Source: Balneola sp. EhC07
GTDB lineage: Bacteria > Bacteroidota > Rhodothermia > Balneolales > Balneolaceae
NCBI RefSeq assembly: GCF_001650905.1
Contig: NZ_LXYG01000017.1
Location: 248,001-312,000 of the forward strand
Length of the DNA: 64,000 nt
Direction: 5' to 3'
The position numbers were made by a program, and so were the translations under genes. A model generated the notes under the pieces. That model saw nothing but the letters and a program-made list of their open reading frames with translations, was not told the DNA's origin and did no database searches. This document shows, piece by piece, positions 15,806 through 25,354 of the stretch. Each line of letters starts with the position of its first letter. Within the stretch, counting starts at the first letter, position 1.

Positions 15806-16810
15806 TTACTCGAACTCTAAATTCGAGTGGTCCCCTACATCTACTTTCCCTTTCACATTTTTGAGTGAAGTATGGGCCCCAATTGTAGAACCTTCAGTTT
15901 CCACATTTTCAAGAACGGCATTGTCTCTGATGATAGAGTTCTTGATCGTTGAATTCTTGATTGTAGTTCCTTCTTCAATACTAACATGAGGTCCTATTTT
16001 GCTGGACTCGATATTAACACCCTCCGCAATAAATACAGGGGGGATGATCTCAGACCCAGGAAACTTAGAAGCATTGAAAGTTGGGTTTTCTTTGGCTACA
16101 ATCTCACCGGTAGTTTCTAACCAGGCGGGTAAAGTTCCACAATCCAACCATTCGTCAACAGTAGCAATTTTAAAGACTTTTCCTTCATTGATCATGTTAT
16201 CAAGCGCTGCAGTAAGGAAGTATTCGCCACCGGGACCTTTTAGCCCGTCATCCATAACGCGATTTACTTGACGCTTCAGTTCAGCCCCATCTTTGAAATA
16301 ATACACCCCGATAATGGCGAGATCAGAAATAAATTCTTCCGGCTTTTCTACAAATCCGGTGATCTTTTCGCCTTCATGAACGGCAACTCCAAAACGAGAA
16401 GGGTCTTCAACTTTCTTGAGCCAGATCACGCTATCTGCCCCATCCAGATCAAATTTTTCTTTGCTGTCAAAAAGTGTATCTGCAAAAGCTACGATCACTT
16501 CACCTTCAAGATCTTCGTTCGCACAAGCTACAGCATGCGCAGTTCCTAGAGCAGGAAATTGAACACGGAAAGTTGTTTTTGCGTCGTGGCGATCACTCAT
16601 GGCTGTGAGCTGATTTTTGATATCCTGACCAAAATCAGGACCTAATATGTATACAATTTCTTCGATTTTACGATCCAAAGTTCGAATAAAAGTCTCGACC
16701 AGTCGCTCAATGATCATAGTTCCCGCAACAGGAAGCAAAGGTTTTGGAACGGTATGAGAGTGAGGGCGAACTCGTGTTCCACGACCCGCCATTGGGATAA
16801 TTAATTTCAT
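15806..16810 (-). CDS. NDP-sugar nucleotidyltransferase with C-terminal left-handed beta-helix
   Basis: A 334-residue enzyme of the glucose-1-phosphate thymidylyl/uridylyltransferase superfamily. The N-terminus has the nucleotide-binding IIPMAGRGTRVRP loop and the KPLLPVAG motif. The catalytic domain runs to about residue 240 and is followed by hexapeptide repeats (IEEGTTIKNSTIKNSII and similar) that form a left-handed beta-helix. It makes an activated sugar for envelope polysaccharide or lipopolysaccharide; the base and sugar cannot be read from sequence. It is divergent from the MurF-like gene, about 120 bases apart. Confidence 0.9.
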   Translation of the reverse strand: MKLIIPMAGRGTRVRPHSHTVPKPLLPVAGTMIIERLVETFIRTLDRKIEEIVYILGPDFGQDIKNQLTAMSDRHDAKTTFRVQFPALGTAHAVACANEDLEGEVIVAFADTLFDSKEKFDLDGADSVIWLKKVEDPSRFGVAVHEGEKITGFVEKPEEFISDLAIIGVYYFKDGAELKRQVNRVMDDGLKGPGGEYFLTAALDNMINEGKVFKIATVDEWLDCGTLPAWLETTGEIVAKENPTFNASKFPGSEIIPPVFIAEGVNIESSKIGPHVSIEEGTTIKNSTIKNSIIRDNAVLENVETEGSTIGAHTSLKNVKGKVDVGDHSNLEFE

Positions 16811-16929
16811 ATATTTGTCTCCGATTCGAAACTTTGTTTTAATTGTGCGGTGAATATAAGAGCGTTCGTACTCAATATCGAGAAGTTCTGTATTTAACTG
16901 CTAAACATTACATTCTAATAATCTACGGC

Positions 16930-18600
16930 TTGGATTGGTACCTAACTTTACTTAATTACTTTTCAATTTTTTTCTGTGTCATATTGTTCAGATATCACTG
17001 GTACAGAACCCGGTTCTTTGTTCACACATTTCAGCAGGTTGGTTATAAAAATAATGAATACTGGCAATGGCTACGAGCGCACTGGGACGAAAAAGTAATT
17101 CCAATTGATCTGGGAGTTTTTAATCTCATTTTGTTGATCTCCGTTGCTGCAGATGGTTTCTTTGGATCCGTAGTTACAAAAAACACATTAGCAGTAATTT
17201 TCTTTGTTTATGCGGTTTTCTGGTTGAGTTCGGTAAAAAGATATAAGCAAGACAAAGTGAAAAAGCCTTTGGTGCTTACCAACAGGGTTAAGCGGTTGTT
17301 GATTCCGGTGGTTGTTTTAGGGATTCTTTTTCCGGGATTTTTGACCTTTGAAGCTTACACCGGTAGATACCTTTACAATTACAGCCCCGGACTTTTAAAC
17401 TTCGATATTATTCTCTTGGTTTTTGGGTGGGTGTTCTCTGCCATTCTGATTCCCTTTTTTATTTTCATTGGAAGTTGGATCACGAAACCCATAGAAAGAT
17501 CTATACAGGAAGGATTTAAAAAGCAGGCTCGAAAAAAATTGGCGTCAATGCCTCAGCTAAAAGTGATCGCTATTACCGGTAGCTATGGAAAAACCAGTAC
17601 CAAATTCATGATTCGCGATCTTTTGAAAGAAAGGTTCAGCGTATGCTCAACACCCGGAAGCTATAATACTCCGATGGGAATTTGCAAGGTTATTAATAAC
17701 GACCTGCAATCTCATCATCAAATTTTGATATTGGAAATGGGGGCTCGGTACGAGGGAAATATTCAGGAACTCTGTGATATTGCCCAGCCGGATATTTCTG
17801 TGGTTACCAATGTTGGTGTTGCCCATTTGGAAACTTTTGGATCTCAGGAAGTGATCGCGAGAGAAAAAGGAACTCTTGTAGATAATTTATCCCAAGGAGG
17901 TGTTGCAATCCTGAATGCTGATGATATTCATGTTAGTAAAATGGGTACGGGCAGATCTGATATTACGAGAATATTGACAGGTTTAAGCTCAGGAGATATC
18001 AAGGGAAGCGATGTTTCTTACAATACGGAAGGAACAAGTTTTCAAATTGGAGTTGGAGAGGAAACGGAGGAGATCCAGACTAAGTTGCTTGGTTCTCATA
18101 ATGTGCAAAACATGCTGTTAGCAATAGGTGTCGCTCATCACTTGGGGATCAGATTAAAAACGGTGGTATTGGGTGCGAAAAATATTGAACCGGTTGAGCA
18201 TCGACTTGAGCTTAAAAAAGCAGGAGAGTATTATATTATCGATGATGCTTTTAATTCAAATCCTGTTGGCGCAAAAAATGCCGTTGAAATACTGGGGCAG
18301 TTTAACTCAGGAAGAAGAATTATAATCACTCCCGGAATGGTTGAACTTGGGGAAATTGAATATTCTGAAAATCAGAAATTTGGTGAGGCTATTGGAAATG
18401 CTAAACTTGATAAAATTATACTGGTTGGCGAAGAACGAGCGGAACCAATACTGAAAGGAATTAAAATTACCGAAAACGGCGAAGAAAATATTACTGTAGT
18501 AAACTCTCTATTTGAAGCTAATGATATCCTAAGAGTGTATTTGCAGCCCGGGGATATTGTTCTATATGAGAATGATCTTCCTGATGTTTACAACGAGTAA
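16930..18600 (+). CDS. Membrane-anchored MurF-like Mur ligase
   Basis: A Mur ligase with a polytopic N-terminal region (about 170-190 residues, five or six membrane segments) in place of the usual soluble UDP-MurNAc-binding domain. Then comes the ATP-binding ITGSYGKTST loop, the SYNTPMG motif typical of MurF, ILEMGAR, and a C-terminal domain with DDAFNSNPVG. MurF adds D-Ala-D-Ala to the peptidoglycan precursor; whether this is the organism's main MurF or a relative with another substrate is open. An upstream TTG at 16843 would add 29 poorly conserved-looking residues. I prefer the TTG at 16930, which begins just before the first membrane helix, but neither has a good Shine-Dalgarno. Confidence 0.85.
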   Translation: MDWYLTLLNYFSIFFCVILFRYHWYRTRFFVHTFQQVGYKNNEYWQWLRAHWDEKVIPIDLGVFNLILLISVAADGFFGSVVTKNTLAVIFFVYAVFWLSSVKRYKQDKVKKPLVLTNRVKRLLIPVVVLGILFPGFLTFEAYTGRYLYNYSPGLLNFDIILLVFGWVFSAILIPFFIFIGSWITKPIERSIQEGFKKQARKKLASMPQLKVIAITGSYGKTSTKFMIRDLLKERFSVCSTPGSYNTPMGICKVINNDLQSHHQILILEMGARYEGNIQELCDIAQPDISVVTNVGVAHLETFGSQEVIAREKGTLVDNLSQGGVAILNADDIHVSKMGTGRSDITRILTGLSSGDIKGSDVSYNTEGTSFQIGVGEETEEIQTKLLGSHNVQNMLLAIGVAHHLGIRLKTVVLGAKNIEPVEHRLELKKAGEYYIIDDAFNSNPVGAKNAVEILGQFNSGRRIIITPGMVELGEIEYSENQKFGEAIGNAKLDKIILVGEERAEPILKGIKITENGEENITVVNSLFEANDILRVYLQPGDIVLYENDLPDVYNE

Positions 18601-18612
18601 GAAAATTAAATT

Positions 18613-19839
18613 CTATTCGTACCGAATTGCATCAGCGGGTTGAACTTCGGAAGCTCTTGTAGCCGGCAACCAACTTGCAGCAATACAAAGTAAAAGGCTA
18701 CCTGCCAGTATAATAGTTACATCTAAAGCTTGGATCTGCACCGGATAAGCATCAATAAGAAAAGCGGTAGAGAGTTTAATGATATGGAATTTGAGCTGTA
18801 ACCAACTCAGTAATAAACCAATCAATCCTCCAAAAACACATCCTATAAGTCCAATGTAAAGTCCTTGTTTTCGGAAGATCTTTTTAATAGCAGATGAAGA
18901 GTAACCCATTGTGATCAATATTCCGATGTCTCGTCGTTTTTGAATAACGATCATTGTAAGAGAGCCCACAATATTTAAAACTGCAACAACGATAATGATC
19001 ATAAGGATGGCATAAGCGCCCCATTTTTCTAAATACATTACATCGTAAAGGGCTTTTTGTAAATCATACCAGGATGATACATTGTAATCAGGGCCTATTT
19101 TTTCCTGTAGTTCGGGTTTCAGTGATAGGGCTAAATCACTATCCGTTGTTTTTATGTCTATTCCTGATATACTATTTCTTGTTTTAAATAATCTCTGTGC
19201 GGCAGTGATATCAATAAAAACCTGAGCTCCGCCACCAATTTGTTCAAGTTGATAGGACCCTCGAATTTCGAATCGATACAGTCTTGGAGCAGTGATCTGT
19301 GTCAAGGTTCTGCGCATAGCGGAAGCACTTAATAATGCAACTTCATCTCCAAGTTCAAGGTCCAGCTCATTGCGTAATTGTTCATTTATTACTAATCCCG
19401 GTTTTCTATTTCGCACACTAACATCAAATAAACCTGATTTAATGCTTTGCTCTATCTCGATAAGATTAACGAAACTTTCGCTTTCTACACCCCTTATTTC
19501 AACAACTTTGTTGTTACTGCCATTGTTTGTGAGTAATGCTTTACCTTCTACATAGGGAGATACTAAAGTTATTTCAGGCAGAGAGTTTATTTCCTCTAAC
19601 AATTCCTGATTTTGCACGAAAGTATTTGACCCCGATGCTTCCACCCTAAGATCAGGATCATAGTTAAGTAAATACCCTTGTACTACATCAAAAAAACCAT
19701 TCAAAACAGAAAGTACTACTATCAATAAAGCCGTACCGATGGTAACACCAACTATACTTATAAAAGTAAGTGTAGAAATAAGGGAGATATGTTTCTTAGA
19801 AAAAAGATATCTCTTAGCAATTTGACCTGTATAATACAT
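18613..19839 (-). CDS. LolC/LolE-type (FtsX-like) ABC transporter permease
   Basis: A permease of about 408 residues with four transmembrane helices: one at the N-terminus (SLISTLTFISIVGVTIGTALL) and three C-terminal ones (about 275-300, 320-350, 370-395), with a large periplasmic MacB/PCD-like domain between. This is the LolC/LolE layout for lipoprotein release to the outer membrane. The AKRYLFSKK leader just before the first helix is typical. Translation could begin 26 codons earlier at 19917, but that would leave only 21 bases to the divergent glgB start, so ATG 19839 is preferred. The ATPase partner LolD is not in this window. Confidence 0.88.
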   Translation of the reverse strand: MYYTGQIAKRYLFSKKHISLISTLTFISIVGVTIGTALLIVVLSVLNGFFDVVQGYLLNYDPDLRVEASGSNTFVQNQELLEEINSLPEITLVSPYVEGKALLTNNGSNNKVVEIRGVESESFVNLIEIEQSIKSGLFDVSVRNRKPGLVINEQLRNELDLELGDEVALLSASAMRRTLTQITAPRLYRFEIRGSYQLEQIGGGAQVFIDITAAQRLFKTRNSISGIDIKTTDSDLALSLKPELQEKIGPDYNVSSWYDLQKALYDVMYLEKWGAYAILMIIIVVAVLNIVGSLTMIVIQKRRDIGILITMGYSSSAIKKIFRKQGLYIGLIGCVFGGLIGLLLSWLQLKFHIIKLSTAFLIDAYPVQIQALDVTIILAGSLLLCIAASWLPATRASEVQPADAIRYE

Positions 19840-19938
19840 TGTAACAAAATAGAAAATGAATGGCTGGAAAGCATGACGAATACTCCAAAAGATTTTCGAT
19901 AAAATTGCTATCTTCACAGCCTCAAATAAACGGGATTA

Positions 19939-22143
19939 ATGAGTTCTACACTTAGTAAAGAAATAATAGCTTCGATCTCTGATGGCACATACGCAGATCC
20001 CTTTTCGGTTCTGGGGCTGCATACGATCAAAGAAAATGGAAAAGAAAGATTAGTTATAAGAGCTTTCCGGCCGGAGGCAAAAGCGGTGGTGGCGCAAATA
20101 GGATCCGCAAAACCGTTGAAGCTTGATAAGATCTCTGATGAGGGTTTGTTTGAAAAAATTGTTCCTAGAAGAAAAAACAGGTTTGAGTACAAGCTAAAAA
20201 TCACTCCTTATGAAGGGAAAAAGTTCGATATAATTGATGCGTACAATTTTGGTTCGCAATTAACGGATTTTGATTTACAATTATGGGGAGAGGGTAATCA
20301 CCAAAAAGCGTATGAGTTCATGGGAGCTCATCTCAAAAAGATCAATAATATTGAAGGAACTCATTTTGTTGTTTCGGCACCAAGTGCTAAACGGGTAAGT
20401 GTTGTTGGTTCTTTCAATAACTGGGATGGGAGAGTTCATTCCATGAGAAAGTTTCATGATCAGGGAATTTGGGAAATATTTATACCCCATGTTTCAGCGG
20501 GAGACTTATACAAGTTCGAAATAAAATCAACTGTTCAAGATGCGCCATTATTGAAAGCAGATCCGTATGCTTTTAAAGCTGAATTGAGGCCAAAAACGTC
20601 TTCTATTGTGTCTGAATTAGAAGGTTTTAAATGGACTGATTCAAAGTGGATGAATGGCAGGCAGACAAAGCAGGCTCAGGATCAACCCATTTCTATTTAT
20701 GAGTTTCACGTAGGTTCCTGGAAGAGGAAAATTGATAATGGAGAAGAGTTTTTAAGCTATAAGGAGTTGGCAAAAGAGCTGGTTCCATATATAAAAGAAA
20801 TGGGTTTTACTCATATTGAACTGCTGCCTATCGCTGAACACCCTTATGATCCTTCCTGGGGATATCAAATTACGGGTTATTACGCTCCAACAAGTCGTTT
20901 TGGAGAGCCTGAAGACTTTATGTTTTTTGTTAATGAATGTCATAAAGCGGGAATCGGAGTATTGCTGGATTGGGTTCCTGCTCACTTTGCAAAAGATGAT
21001 CACGGTCTAAGAAGATTTGACGGAACTGGTTTGTATGAGCATGAAGATCCGCGACAGGGAGAGCACTTAGATTGGGGGACATGTATTTTTAATTACGGAA
21101 GAACTGAGACAATTAATTTTTTAGTCTCTAATGCCGTTTATTGGTGTGAAAAATTTCATATTGATGGGTTGCGAGTGGACGCAGTGGCGTCAATGTTATA
21201 TTTGGATTATTCGCGAAAAGAAGGAGAGTGGGTTCCTAATAAATATGGTGGACGAGAGAACATTGAAGCCATAAACTTCCTCAGAAAAGTTAACGATGTT
21301 CTTCACACTCTGTATCCCGGTGTAATTACATTCGCAGAAGAATCTACTTCTTGGGGCGGAGTGTCTCGCCCAACAGCAACAGGCGGTTTAGGATTTGATT
21401 ACAAATGGAATATGGGTTGGATGAACGACACATTATCCTATATCGAAAAGGAACCGATACACCGAAAATATCATCAAGACCAACTTACGTTTTCGTTGAT
21501 TTATGCATTTTCTGAGCATTTTGCATTGCCTTTTTCACATGATGAAGTAGTGCATATGAAGAAATCAATGCTTTCGAAAATGCCGGGTGATGATTGGCAA
21601 AAATTTGCTAACCTTCGTCTGCTCTATGCTTATATGTATACTCATCCGGGAAAGAACTTAATGTTTATGGGTGGGGAGTTTGGACAATGGTCAGAATGGA
21701 ACCATGCCAACTCATTGGATTGGCACTTACTGGAATGGGGGAAGCATCAGGGTCTCCAACAATTGGTAAAAGATTTAAACAGGGTTTCAAAAGAAGAAAA
21801 AGCCCTTCATGAAATTGACAGTGACTGGAGAGGTTTTGAATGGGTTGATGTCAGCGATGCTGACAATAGCCTTATTTCATATATAAGAAGAGGTAAAAAC
21901 GCGGATGACTTCGTTGTGGTAATTTTAAACTTTACTCCTACAGTTCATTATGGTTATCAAATTGGAGTTCCTAAAGACGGTGAATTTCAAGTAGTAATGA
22001 ATACCGACTCAGAATATTATGGAGGAAGTAACGCCGGAGATTCGGCGATCCAAGCGAAATGGGGAGAATGGCATAATCAGCCGGCTTATATAAATGTCAC
22101 CATTCCTCCACTAGCAGCACTAATTTTAAAACCAAAAGGATAA
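19939..22143 (+). CDS. glgB: 1,4-alpha-glucan branching enzyme
   Basis: A 734-residue GH13 enzyme that makes the alpha-1,6 branches of glycogen. Order of domains: N-terminal CBM48-like modules (FSVLGLH start; VVGSFNNWDG near residue 155), a TIM-barrel with the catalytic Asp in GLRVDAVASM (near 410), Glu in ITFAEEST (near 463) and the FSHDEVVHMKKS block (near 535), and a C-terminal beta domain ending in ALILKPKG. Length matches bacterial GlgB. It is followed two bases later by malQ, so the two are co-transcribed. Confidence 0.97.
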   Translation: MSSTLSKEIIASISDGTYADPFSVLGLHTIKENGKERLVIRAFRPEAKAVVAQIGSAKPLKLDKISDEGLFEKIVPRRKNRFEYKLKITPYEGKKFDIIDAYNFGSQLTDFDLQLWGEGNHQKAYEFMGAHLKKINNIEGTHFVVSAPSAKRVSVVGSFNNWDGRVHSMRKFHDQGIWEIFIPHVSAGDLYKFEIKSTVQDAPLLKADPYAFKAELRPKTSSIVSELEGFKWTDSKWMNGRQTKQAQDQPISIYEFHVGSWKRKIDNGEEFLSYKELAKELVPYIKEMGFTHIELLPIAEHPYDPSWGYQITGYYAPTSRFGEPEDFMFFVNECHKAGIGVLLDWVPAHFAKDDHGLRRFDGTGLYEHEDPRQGEHLDWGTCIFNYGRTETINFLVSNAVYWCEKFHIDGLRVDAVASMLYLDYSRKEGEWVPNKYGGRENIEAINFLRKVNDVLHTLYPGVITFAEESTSWGGVSRPTATGGLGFDYKWNMGWMNDTLSYIEKEPIHRKYHQDQLTFSLIYAFSEHFALPFSHDEVVHMKKSMLSKMPGDDWQKFANLRLLYAYMYTHPGKNLMFMGGEFGQWSEWNHANSLDWHLLEWGKHQGLQQLVKDLNRVSKEEKALHEIDSDWRGFEWVDVSDADNSLISYIRRGKNADDFVVVILNFTPTVHYGYQIGVPKDGEFQVVMNTDSEYYGGSNAGDSAIQAKWGEWHNQPAYINVTIPPLAALILKPKG

Positions 22144-22145
22144 CA

Positions 22146-23636
22146 ATGAGATTTCCTCGTTCAAGTGGGACTTTAGTACACCCTACATCTTTTCCCGGAA
22201 AATACGGGATTGGAGATTTCGGTTCAGAGGCCAGATCATTTATAGATTTTTTAGAAACAACAAGGCAATCTATTTGGCAGATTCTTCCACTAACTCCAAC
22301 TGGGTATGGAAACTCTCCATACGCGAGTTATTCTGCTTTTGCAGGCAACTCGTATTTAATAGCTCCTGATATACTGTTGGAAAAGAACTTGCTCACCAAG
22401 AAAGAAGTATCCGAGACGGAATTACCTTCAAAAGTGGAAGTTGATTATGAAAAAGCATTCAAAAACAAAGACCAACTTTTCAAATTAGCTTCAGAAAGAT
22501 TTTATTCTAATCTCAGTATTGAAGATGAAAAAGAATTCAAGCTTTTTAAAAAACAGAATAAGTTTTGGTTAGATGACTATACACTTTTTATGGCGTGTGG
22601 TCTGGACAAAGGAATGCAACCTTGGAATACGTGGGAAAAGTCTCTTGCCCAGAGAGATCCTGAGGCATTGCGGAAAGCGAAGAAAAAATTCAAAAAGGAG
22701 ATCGCTCACCAATATTGGTTACAGTTTGAGTTTTCAAATCAATGGACAGCACTTAAAAAATATGCAAATAAAAAAGGCATAAGAGTGATTGGGGATATTC
22801 CCATTTTTGTAGACCACAATAGCGCTGACGTTTGGGCTAACCCGCAATACTTTGAGGTAGACAAGAAAGGAAACCGAAAACTTGTAGCGGGTGTTCCACC
22901 TGATTATTTCAGTAAAACGGGACAACTATGGGGAAACCCACTATACAAATGGAAAGTTTTAGAGGATGATGGATTCTCATGGTGGGTAGAAAGGTTTAAG
23001 CACATGTTCTCAATTTGTGATGCTATTCGTGTTGATCACTTTAGAGGCTTTGATGCTTATTGGGAAATAAAGGCTTCTGAGAAAACAGCCGAGAACGGAC
23101 GTTGGGTAAAAGGTCCGGGCGAAAAACTATTTGATACCATCCTGGAAAAATGTGGAGAACTCCCAATTTTGGCAGAAGATCTTGGCTTTGTAACTGAAGG
23201 TGTAGAAAAACTTCGGGATAAATATAATTTTCCCGGGATGAAGATTATTCAGTTCGCGTTCGATTCAGATTCTACAAATAGCTTTCTGCCTCATAATTAT
23301 CCGCAAAATTGTGTTGTATATTCAGGTACTCATGATAATGATACAAGTATCGGCTGGTATAATTCTGCGCCTGAAGTCGAAAAACACAGAGTAAGAGTGT
23401 ATACCAGATCTAATGGGAGCGAGCCAAATTGGGAGTTTATCAGACTTGGTATGTATTCCGTTGCAGACCAGGCAATTTTTCCACTTCAGGACTTTATGGG
23501 GCTTAACGAATCTCATCGATCTAATATTCCCGGAACTTCATCCGGGAATTGGATATGGAGATATACTAAAGAGATGCTACTTGAGGTGGATAACGATAGG
23601 ATTCTGGATTTAGTGGTTAACACAAACAGAAAATAG
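22146..23636 (+). CDS. malQ: 4-alpha-glucanotransferase (amylomaltase)
   Basis: A 496-residue GH77 enzyme that moves maltodextrin segments between chains and frees glucose. It has the family start RSSGTLVHPTSFPGKYGIGD, the Q-I-L-P-L-P/T-P-T-G-Y block, a catalytic Asp in IRVDHFRGF (near residue 296), Glu in ILAEDLGF (near 344) and YSGTHDNDTS (near 397). It starts two bases after glgB. It links glycogen and maltodextrin turnover with GlgB and GlgP. Confidence 0.97.
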   Translation: MRFPRSSGTLVHPTSFPGKYGIGDFGSEARSFIDFLETTRQSIWQILPLTPTGYGNSPYASYSAFAGNSYLIAPDILLEKNLLTKKEVSETELPSKVEVDYEKAFKNKDQLFKLASERFYSNLSIEDEKEFKLFKKQNKFWLDDYTLFMACGLDKGMQPWNTWEKSLAQRDPEALRKAKKKFKKEIAHQYWLQFEFSNQWTALKKYANKKGIRVIGDIPIFVDHNSADVWANPQYFEVDKKGNRKLVAGVPPDYFSKTGQLWGNPLYKWKVLEDDGFSWWVERFKHMFSICDAIRVDHFRGFDAYWEIKASEKTAENGRWVKGPGEKLFDTILEKCGELPILAEDLGFVTEGVEKLRDKYNFPGMKIIQFAFDSDSTNSFLPHNYPQNCVVYSGTHDNDTSIGWYNSAPEVEKHRVRVYTRSNGSEPNWEFIRLGMYSVADQAIFPLQDFMGLNESHRSNIPGTSSGNWIWRYTKEMLLEVDNDRILDLVVNTNRK

Positions 23637-23706
23637 GATCTAAAAAGCAGTTCTTTAATACTAATGTTAGAATGAGTATATTTAGGGCTTTGAATTTTAA
23701 GACAAT

Positions 23707-24525
23707 ATGCCATTTAAGTTAAAAAATTTACCATATAGGACTTCGAAACCTCGAACAAATGGAATGACATTTGTTCTGGACAAAGGGTTCAGTATAAGAG
23801 AGTGCGAAGATTTTTGCCAAGTCGCTTCTGAATTAGTAGATGTTGTAAAGCTGGGTTGGGGAACTTCTGTAGTTACTCAGAATCTTGAAGAAAAGCTTGA
23901 AGTATATGCCAATGCCGGTATTCCGGTATATTTTGGAGGTACGTTATTCGAAGCCTATTTGTTAAGAGGTCAGCTGGATGCTTATGTTAAACTATTAAAC
24001 AAGCATAATATCGATACGCTTGAGGTATCAAACGGTACGATTTGGCTTTCTGATGACAAGAAACAAAAAATCATCAGAGATCTAAGTAAAGATTTTAAAG
24101 TATACTCTGAAGTCGGGAGTAAAAATCCCAACGAAATAATTCCTCCTTATAAATGGGTTAAAGTGATTCGGGAAGAGCTAGAAGCTGGTGCAGAAAAAGT
24201 AATTTGTGAAGCCAGAGAAAGCGGAACGGTAGGTGTGTTCAGGCCAAACGGTGAAATAAGGTCTGGATTAATTGAAGAGATAACAGATCAAATTCCTGTA
24301 GAAAAGCTTATATTTGAAGCTCCCAAAAAAGAACAACAGGTTTGGTTTATTAAAAAATATGGGAGCAACGTAAACCTTGGTAATATTCCTCCTAGAGAGG
24401 CGATTGCCCTGGAAACAATACGACAAGGACTAAGAAGTGATACATTGATGGATTTTATATCAATAGATGACCCCGCTTTTCAAGAGATGATGAAGAATAA
24501 TTCAATTTCAAACGACGAGAAATAA
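23707..24525 (+). CDS. comA: Phosphosulfolactate synthase (ComA family)
   Basis: A 272-residue TIM-barrel protein of the ComA family, which adds sulfite to phosphoenolpyruvate to make (2R)-phospho-3-sulfolactate. Visible family features are VVKLGWGTSVV, VYFGGTLFEAYL, the NGTIWLSDD region, VICEARESGTVG and FEAPKKEQQVWFI. In methanogens it opens coenzyme M biosynthesis. In bacteria homologues occur in Bacillus (sulfolactate of spores) and in Bacteroidota/Rhodothermota lineages that make sulfonolipids. The product's fate here is unknown. It sits between malQ and the GlgA-like gene with no gene for the next steps (ComB, ComC) nearby. Confidence 0.88.
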   Translation: MPFKLKNLPYRTSKPRTNGMTFVLDKGFSIRECEDFCQVASELVDVVKLGWGTSVVTQNLEEKLEVYANAGIPVYFGGTLFEAYLLRGQLDAYVKLLNKHNIDTLEVSNGTIWLSDDKKQKIIRDLSKDFKVYSEVGSKNPNEIIPPYKWVKVIREELEAGAEKVICEARESGTVGVFRPNGEIRSGLIEEITDQIPVEKLIFEAPKKEQQVWFIKKYGSNVNLGNIPPREAIALETIRQGLRSDTLMDFISIDDPAFQEMMKNNSISNDEK

Positions 24526-24534
24526 AGACTATTT

Positions 24535-25332
24535 ATGAAAATTTTATACGCAGCAGCAGAAATATCTCCATTTGCAAGAATGACCTACACGGCAGACTTG
24601 CTAAGATTTTTGCCCGCTTCTTTACAAGACAAAGGGTTTGAGATTAGAATTCTTCTTCCAAAATATGGTTCTATCAATGATAGAAGAAACAGGCTTCATG
24701 AAGTAATAAGACTTTCCGGAATCGAAGTTGAGGTAGGTGATAATGTTGAGAGCATGAAAATTAAAGTAGCCAGCATCCCAAATGCAAAGCTACAGGTTTA
24801 TTTTTTAGATAATGATACTTATTTCAAGAGAAAAGGACTCTTCAAGAAGCCTAATACGGAAGAATTCTATGAAGATAACGCAGAACGTTTAGCCTTCTAC
24901 AATAAAGGTGTTCTGGAAACAGTTATGAAGCTTGGTTGGGAACCTGATATAATTCATTGCCATGATTGGCCTGCTGGTTTGATTCCTTTACTGGTGAAGA
25001 CGAAATATAAAGACGAAGCGATTTTCAAAAATACGCAGGTTATTTATAATCTTCATCACCCGGAAAACGAAGGGCAAGCTGATACTGCTAAAATTCTTGA
25101 ATTATTAGGACTTCCTGAAGATATAGATATAAATAAACTTACAGATAATGGTAAGGTAGACTTGTTGAGATTAGGGCTTCAGTTTAGCGATCACGTTGTT
25201 ACAGGAAATTACCTTAAGGACGAGTTCGATGAAAGCTTTAAAGAATTAGGTATAAAACCCCATCAAATTCAAGGATCGCCTGAAGACGTTTCTGAAAAGT
25301 TTGCAGAGTACTATAAAAAGATAGCTAAGTAA
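24535..25332 (+). CDS. Degenerate half-length glycogen-synthase-like protein (GT5 N-terminal domain only)
   Basis: A 265-residue protein matching only the N-terminal Rossmann half of GlgA (usual length about 480). The fold is recognisable (MKILYAAAEISPF, RILLPKYG, PDIIHCHDWPAGLIP), but the catalytic half that holds the second nucleotide-binding site is missing. In the N-terminal half the ADP-glucose-binding K-T-G-G of GlgA (residues 15-18) reads R-M-T-Y, and the V-H-N-L His reads I-Y-N-L. It is therefore unlikely to synthesise glycogen. It lies 9 bases after comA and 22 before the DUF4270-like lipoprotein. Such shortened GT5 proteins near DUF4270 genes also occur in other Bacteroidota, to my memory. 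Confidence 0.82.
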   Translation: MKILYAAAEISPFARMTYTADLLRFLPASLQDKGFEIRILLPKYGSINDRRNRLHEVIRLSGIEVEVGDNVESMKIKVASIPNAKLQVYFLDNDTYFKRKGLFKKPNTEEFYEDNAERLAFYNKGVLETVMKLGWEPDIIHCHDWPAGLIPLLVKTKYKDEAIFKNTQVIYNLHHPENEGQADTAKILELLGLPEDIDINKLTDNGKVDLLRLGLQFSDHVVTGNYLKDEFDESFKELGIKPHQIQGSPEDVSEKFAEYYKKIAK

Positions 25333-25354
25333 CTTTAAAATTTATAAAGAGTTG

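Noticed and set aside
15806-15830. ACTCGAA/TTCGAGT stem at the end of the nucleotidyltransferase gene as a terminator
   Set aside because: No T tract follows on either strand and the stem lies in coding sequence.
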